NCBI GenBank assembly: GCA_964006375.1
Contig: OZ023269.1
Span: 66,667,029-66,731,028 of the forward strand
Length of the DNA: 64,000 bases
From: Tillus elongatus
Lineage: Eukaryota; Arthropoda; Insecta; Coleoptera; Cleridae
Direction: 5' to 3'
The position numbers and the translations under genes are program-made. How positions within the stretch are numbered: position 1 is the first letter of the stretch; each line of letters starts with the position of its first letter. The notes beneath the pieces are model-generated. The model made no database searches. It was not told the DNA's origin and was given only the letters and a program-made list of their open reading frames with translations. Below are positions 61,504 through 64,000 of this stretch, one piece after another.

Positions 61504-63100
61504 ATTTTTTCTTACAAATGCATCATATTTCGATAAAAAATGCAAAAATTCATTAACGAATTTTTCTACGAAAATTAGCTAAAAAAAATTTTACACTCCT
61601 ACTCACTCCTCGTCCCGTAACTTCCTTGGGGAGTGTGAACAAGAAATTTTCCTTGGGGTTTGTGGATTCAAGGGGGTGGGGTCCTAGGCAGGTTTCTGAA
61701 AACAGTTTTTTGAAAAGCGTTCGGGAGCTAAACTGTATATTTACCAAAAATTCGCTACCAAAACGCACTTACTGCGTCCAGATTTTTTTCTTACAAACGC
61801 ATCATATTTCGACAAAAAATGCAAAAATGCATTAACGAATTTCTTCAATGAAATTTAGCTTAAAAAAATGCACCCCTACTCACTCCTGGTCCCGTAACTT
61901 CCTTGGGGGATGCGAACAAGAAATTTTTCTTGGGGTTTGTGGATTCAGGGGGGGGGGGGGTGTTGGCAGGTTTCTGGAAACAGTTTTTTGAAAAGAGTTC
62001 GGGAGCTAAACTGCAAATTTACCAAAAATTCGCTACCAAAACGCACTTACTGCGTCCAGTTTTTTATTCTTACAATCGTATCATATTTCGATAAAAAATG
62101 CAAAAATGCATTAACGAATTTGTTCTACAAAAATTAGCTAAAAAAAATTATGCACCCCTACTCACTCCTGGTCCCGTAACTTCCTTGGGGAGTGTGAACA
62201 AGAAATTTTTCTTGGGGTTTGTGGATCCAGGGGGGGGTCTAGGCAGGTTTCTAAAAACAGTGTTTTGAAAAGCGTTCGGGAGCTAAACTGCAAATTTACC
62301 GAAAATTCGCCACCAAAACGCACTTACTGCGTCTAGATCTTTTACTTACAAACGCATCATATTTCGATAAAAAATTAAAAAATGCATTAACGAATGTGTT
62401 CTACGAAAATTAATGTTTTGGGGGAATAGGGGTGCTGTGCGGGGTAGGCAGGGTTTAAGGCGGATATGGCCTCAAGATGTGAAAAAGACAACTTTCAAGC
62501 CCGTTTTATTCGCATTTTCTGCTCATATTTCCTTTTTACTACCCACCCTGCCCAGCACCACTATTCACTCCTGGTCCCGTAACTTCCTTGGGGGGTGTGA
62601 ACAAGAAATTTTTCTTGGGTTTTGTGGATCCAGGGGGGCCCTTGGCAGGTTTCTGAAAACAGTTTTTTGAAAAGCGTTCGGGAACTAATCTGCAAATTTA
62701 CCGAAAATTCGCTACCAAAACGCACTTACTGCGTCTAGATCTTTTTCATACAAACGCATCATATTTCGATAAAAAATGCAAAAATGCATTAACGAATTTG
62801 TTCTACAAAAATTAGCTAAAAAAAAATTATGCACCACTACTCACTCCTGGTCCCGTAACTTCCTTGGGGAGTGTGAACAAGACATTTTTCTTGGGGTTTG
62901 TGGATCCAGGGGGGGGTCTAGGCAGGTTTCTAAAAACAGTGTTTTGAAAAGCGTTCGGGAGCTAGACTGCAAATTTACCGAAAATTCGCTACCCAAACGC
63001 ACTTACTGCGTCTAGATCTTTTTCTTACAATCATATTTCGATAAATAATTCAAAAATGCATTAAGGAATTTGGTCTACGATAATTAGCTAAAAAAATTAT
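61300..63100. repeat. Tandem array, about 278-bp unit, about six copies
   Basis: CACTCCTGGTCCCGTAACTT or a near variant recurs at about 61325, 61603, 61880, 62164, 62568 and 62845. Spacings are about 277-284 bp except one of 404 bp, where about 120 bp of the foldback's central spacer (62415-62530, GTGCTGTGCGGGGTAGGCAG) reappears. Each unit ends with the ACGCACTTACTGCGTC terminal motif. The short frames in each unit are chance frames. Confidence 0.85.
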
Positions 63101-63644
63101 AGACCGTTAAACCATAAACTTCACTAAACCTACAAATAAATATCCAAAAAGCCACCAAACTTAACTAAACTGACAGCCAAAGCATCAGAGAAAGGGTCTA
63201 TTTGAAATGGATATTCTGTAAATATGTTAGCAAAATGAAGGGCAATGACGGTTGAATCTGAAACTTAAGGGTTTGCAGAACACTCTTCTTGCAACATTTT
63301 CTTTTCACAAACGATATTTGGTTCACATTCTTTGCCTAAACATTGCTAATTTTGACGTTTAAAATTGCGAGTTTGACGTTTTCAGGAAAACTCCAAAATT
63401 TGTTGCTCTAACTGCTCATAACTTCTTTGTCTTTTAAGATAGGGATCTAAATTTTCTGTACAGAGTTCACTCTTTATAATACAAACACGCATACCAAATT
63501 TGGTTGCTCTTACTTTGTTATTTCCGGAGATATGAATCTTTTTATAAAGAAAATACAAAATTTTCCAAGAAAACCTGGTCCGATTTTCCTGGCTAAGCCA
63601 CTTGCAAAAGGAAGGTACTCTGCAAATTTTATCAAGATCGGTCC

Positions 63645-63646
<2 letters not shown>
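63101..63646. other. Unassigned sequence leading into a (TA)n tract
   Basis: No gene. The last part (TTTTCCTGGCTAAGCC, GCAAATTTTATCAAGATCGG) resembles the sequence before (TA)n at 47480-47590, so it may be a diverged copy of the same element end. Confidence 0.4.

Positions 63647-63721
<75 letters not shown>
63647..63721. repeat. (TA)n microsatellite, about 75 bp
   Basis: An uninterrupted TA run. The remaining 63722-64000 has nothing I recognise. Confidence 0.95.
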
Positions 63722-63723
<2 letters not shown>

Positions 63724-64000
63724 CCAAAAATCACAAAATTATATTAATAACACTTGGTATAGGCACTGGCAGAGATTTACTGAAATTCAAGTTGCTAAAT
63801 TGATGGGAAATTAAGTTATTTTTATGCAAATTCGCTATCATGAGACACTGGTTGCGTTTGAAAGAGGGGATGCTAAAAACAGAAACGAACATTTATTTTA
63901 CTAGGCTATAGATAAATGCATCGAAAATCAAATACTAATTCACATAAAGATGTTAAGCAATCTCTGTCGCATCAATGTACAAGACTGCCACCTCCTAATT

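Noticed and set aside
61121..63015. Repeated short frames in the tandem array as a protein family
   Set aside because: They are copies of the same frame in a 278-bp tandem unit, with shifting lengths and no independent support.

Overview
This is an AT-rich, non-coding-looking stretch of a metazoan nuclear genome, built almost entirely from mobile elements in various stages of decay. The mixture points to an arthropod, probably an insect, but the sequence alone does not fix the species. Arthropod signs are Polinton-type elements with a DUF8207-like protein and a parvovirus-style PLA2 protein, a BEL/Pao element, gypsy elements, an I-clade-like LINE, a Tc/mariner-superfamily transposon with a D-D-D transposase, and TATA plus TCAGT initiator core promoters. 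I see no ordinary host gene, no free-standing tRNA or rRNA gene, and no CRISPR array.

Region 1-15.5 kb holds virus-like DNA. A gypsy-type gag/protease runs off the left edge on the minus strand, and its LTR side cuts into a Polinton/Maverick (adintovirus-like) element at about 1.95-12.2 kb. In order the Polinton carries the C-terminal half of a protein-primed type B DNA polymerase, three unrecognised ORFs, a retroviral-type integrase with a chromodomain-like tail, a DUF8207-like protein, an A32/FtsK-type packaging ATPase, a small glycine-rich hydrophobic (pX/pVI-like) protein, an adenain-like cysteine protease, a minor capsid protein, a previously hidden 51-aa ORF, a major capsid protein and a conserved accessory protein. 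Nearly every gene has stops or frameshifts, so the copy is dead, but the compact viral layout (ATGA stop/start overlaps, divergent promoter, TATA plus initiator) is still readable. A second, less AT-rich and clearly different Polinton remnant (13.67-15.5 kb) lies in the opposite orientation: PLA2-pX fusion, packaging ATPase, and the start of a DUF8207-like protein.

Region 15.5-36.2 kb is mostly non-autonomous repeats: (TA)n and a very long (TG)n microsatellite, tRNA-derived SINEs, LINE fragments, inverted-repeat/MITE elements, an array of palindromic 26-28-bp units, and a 2.9-kb Tc/mariner-superfamily element with about 770-bp terminal inverted repeats lying inside a TA microsatellite.

Region 36.2-56 kb is one I-clade-like LINE split by two large insertions. 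One is an apparently intact BEL/Pao retrotransposon (37.0-43.7 kb, identical-looking 452-bp LTRs, 5-bp target duplication, single 1,724-aa polyprotein). The other is a 6.9-kb insertion (47.28-54.17 kb), which itself seems to hold a 5.5-kb inverted-repeat-bounded segment inside a TA run, which in turn holds SINEs and a pogo-like MITE. The LINE RNase H domain resumes at 54.2 kb and contains a (TA)n expansion inside its reading frame.

Region 56-64 kb has SINE copies, a 5'-truncated gypsy element with a fully open 1,054-codon pol frame and a 3' LTR inserted in a SINE, and then a foldback element whose right arm has been amplified into a roughly 278-bp tandem array. The window ends in another (TA)n tract.
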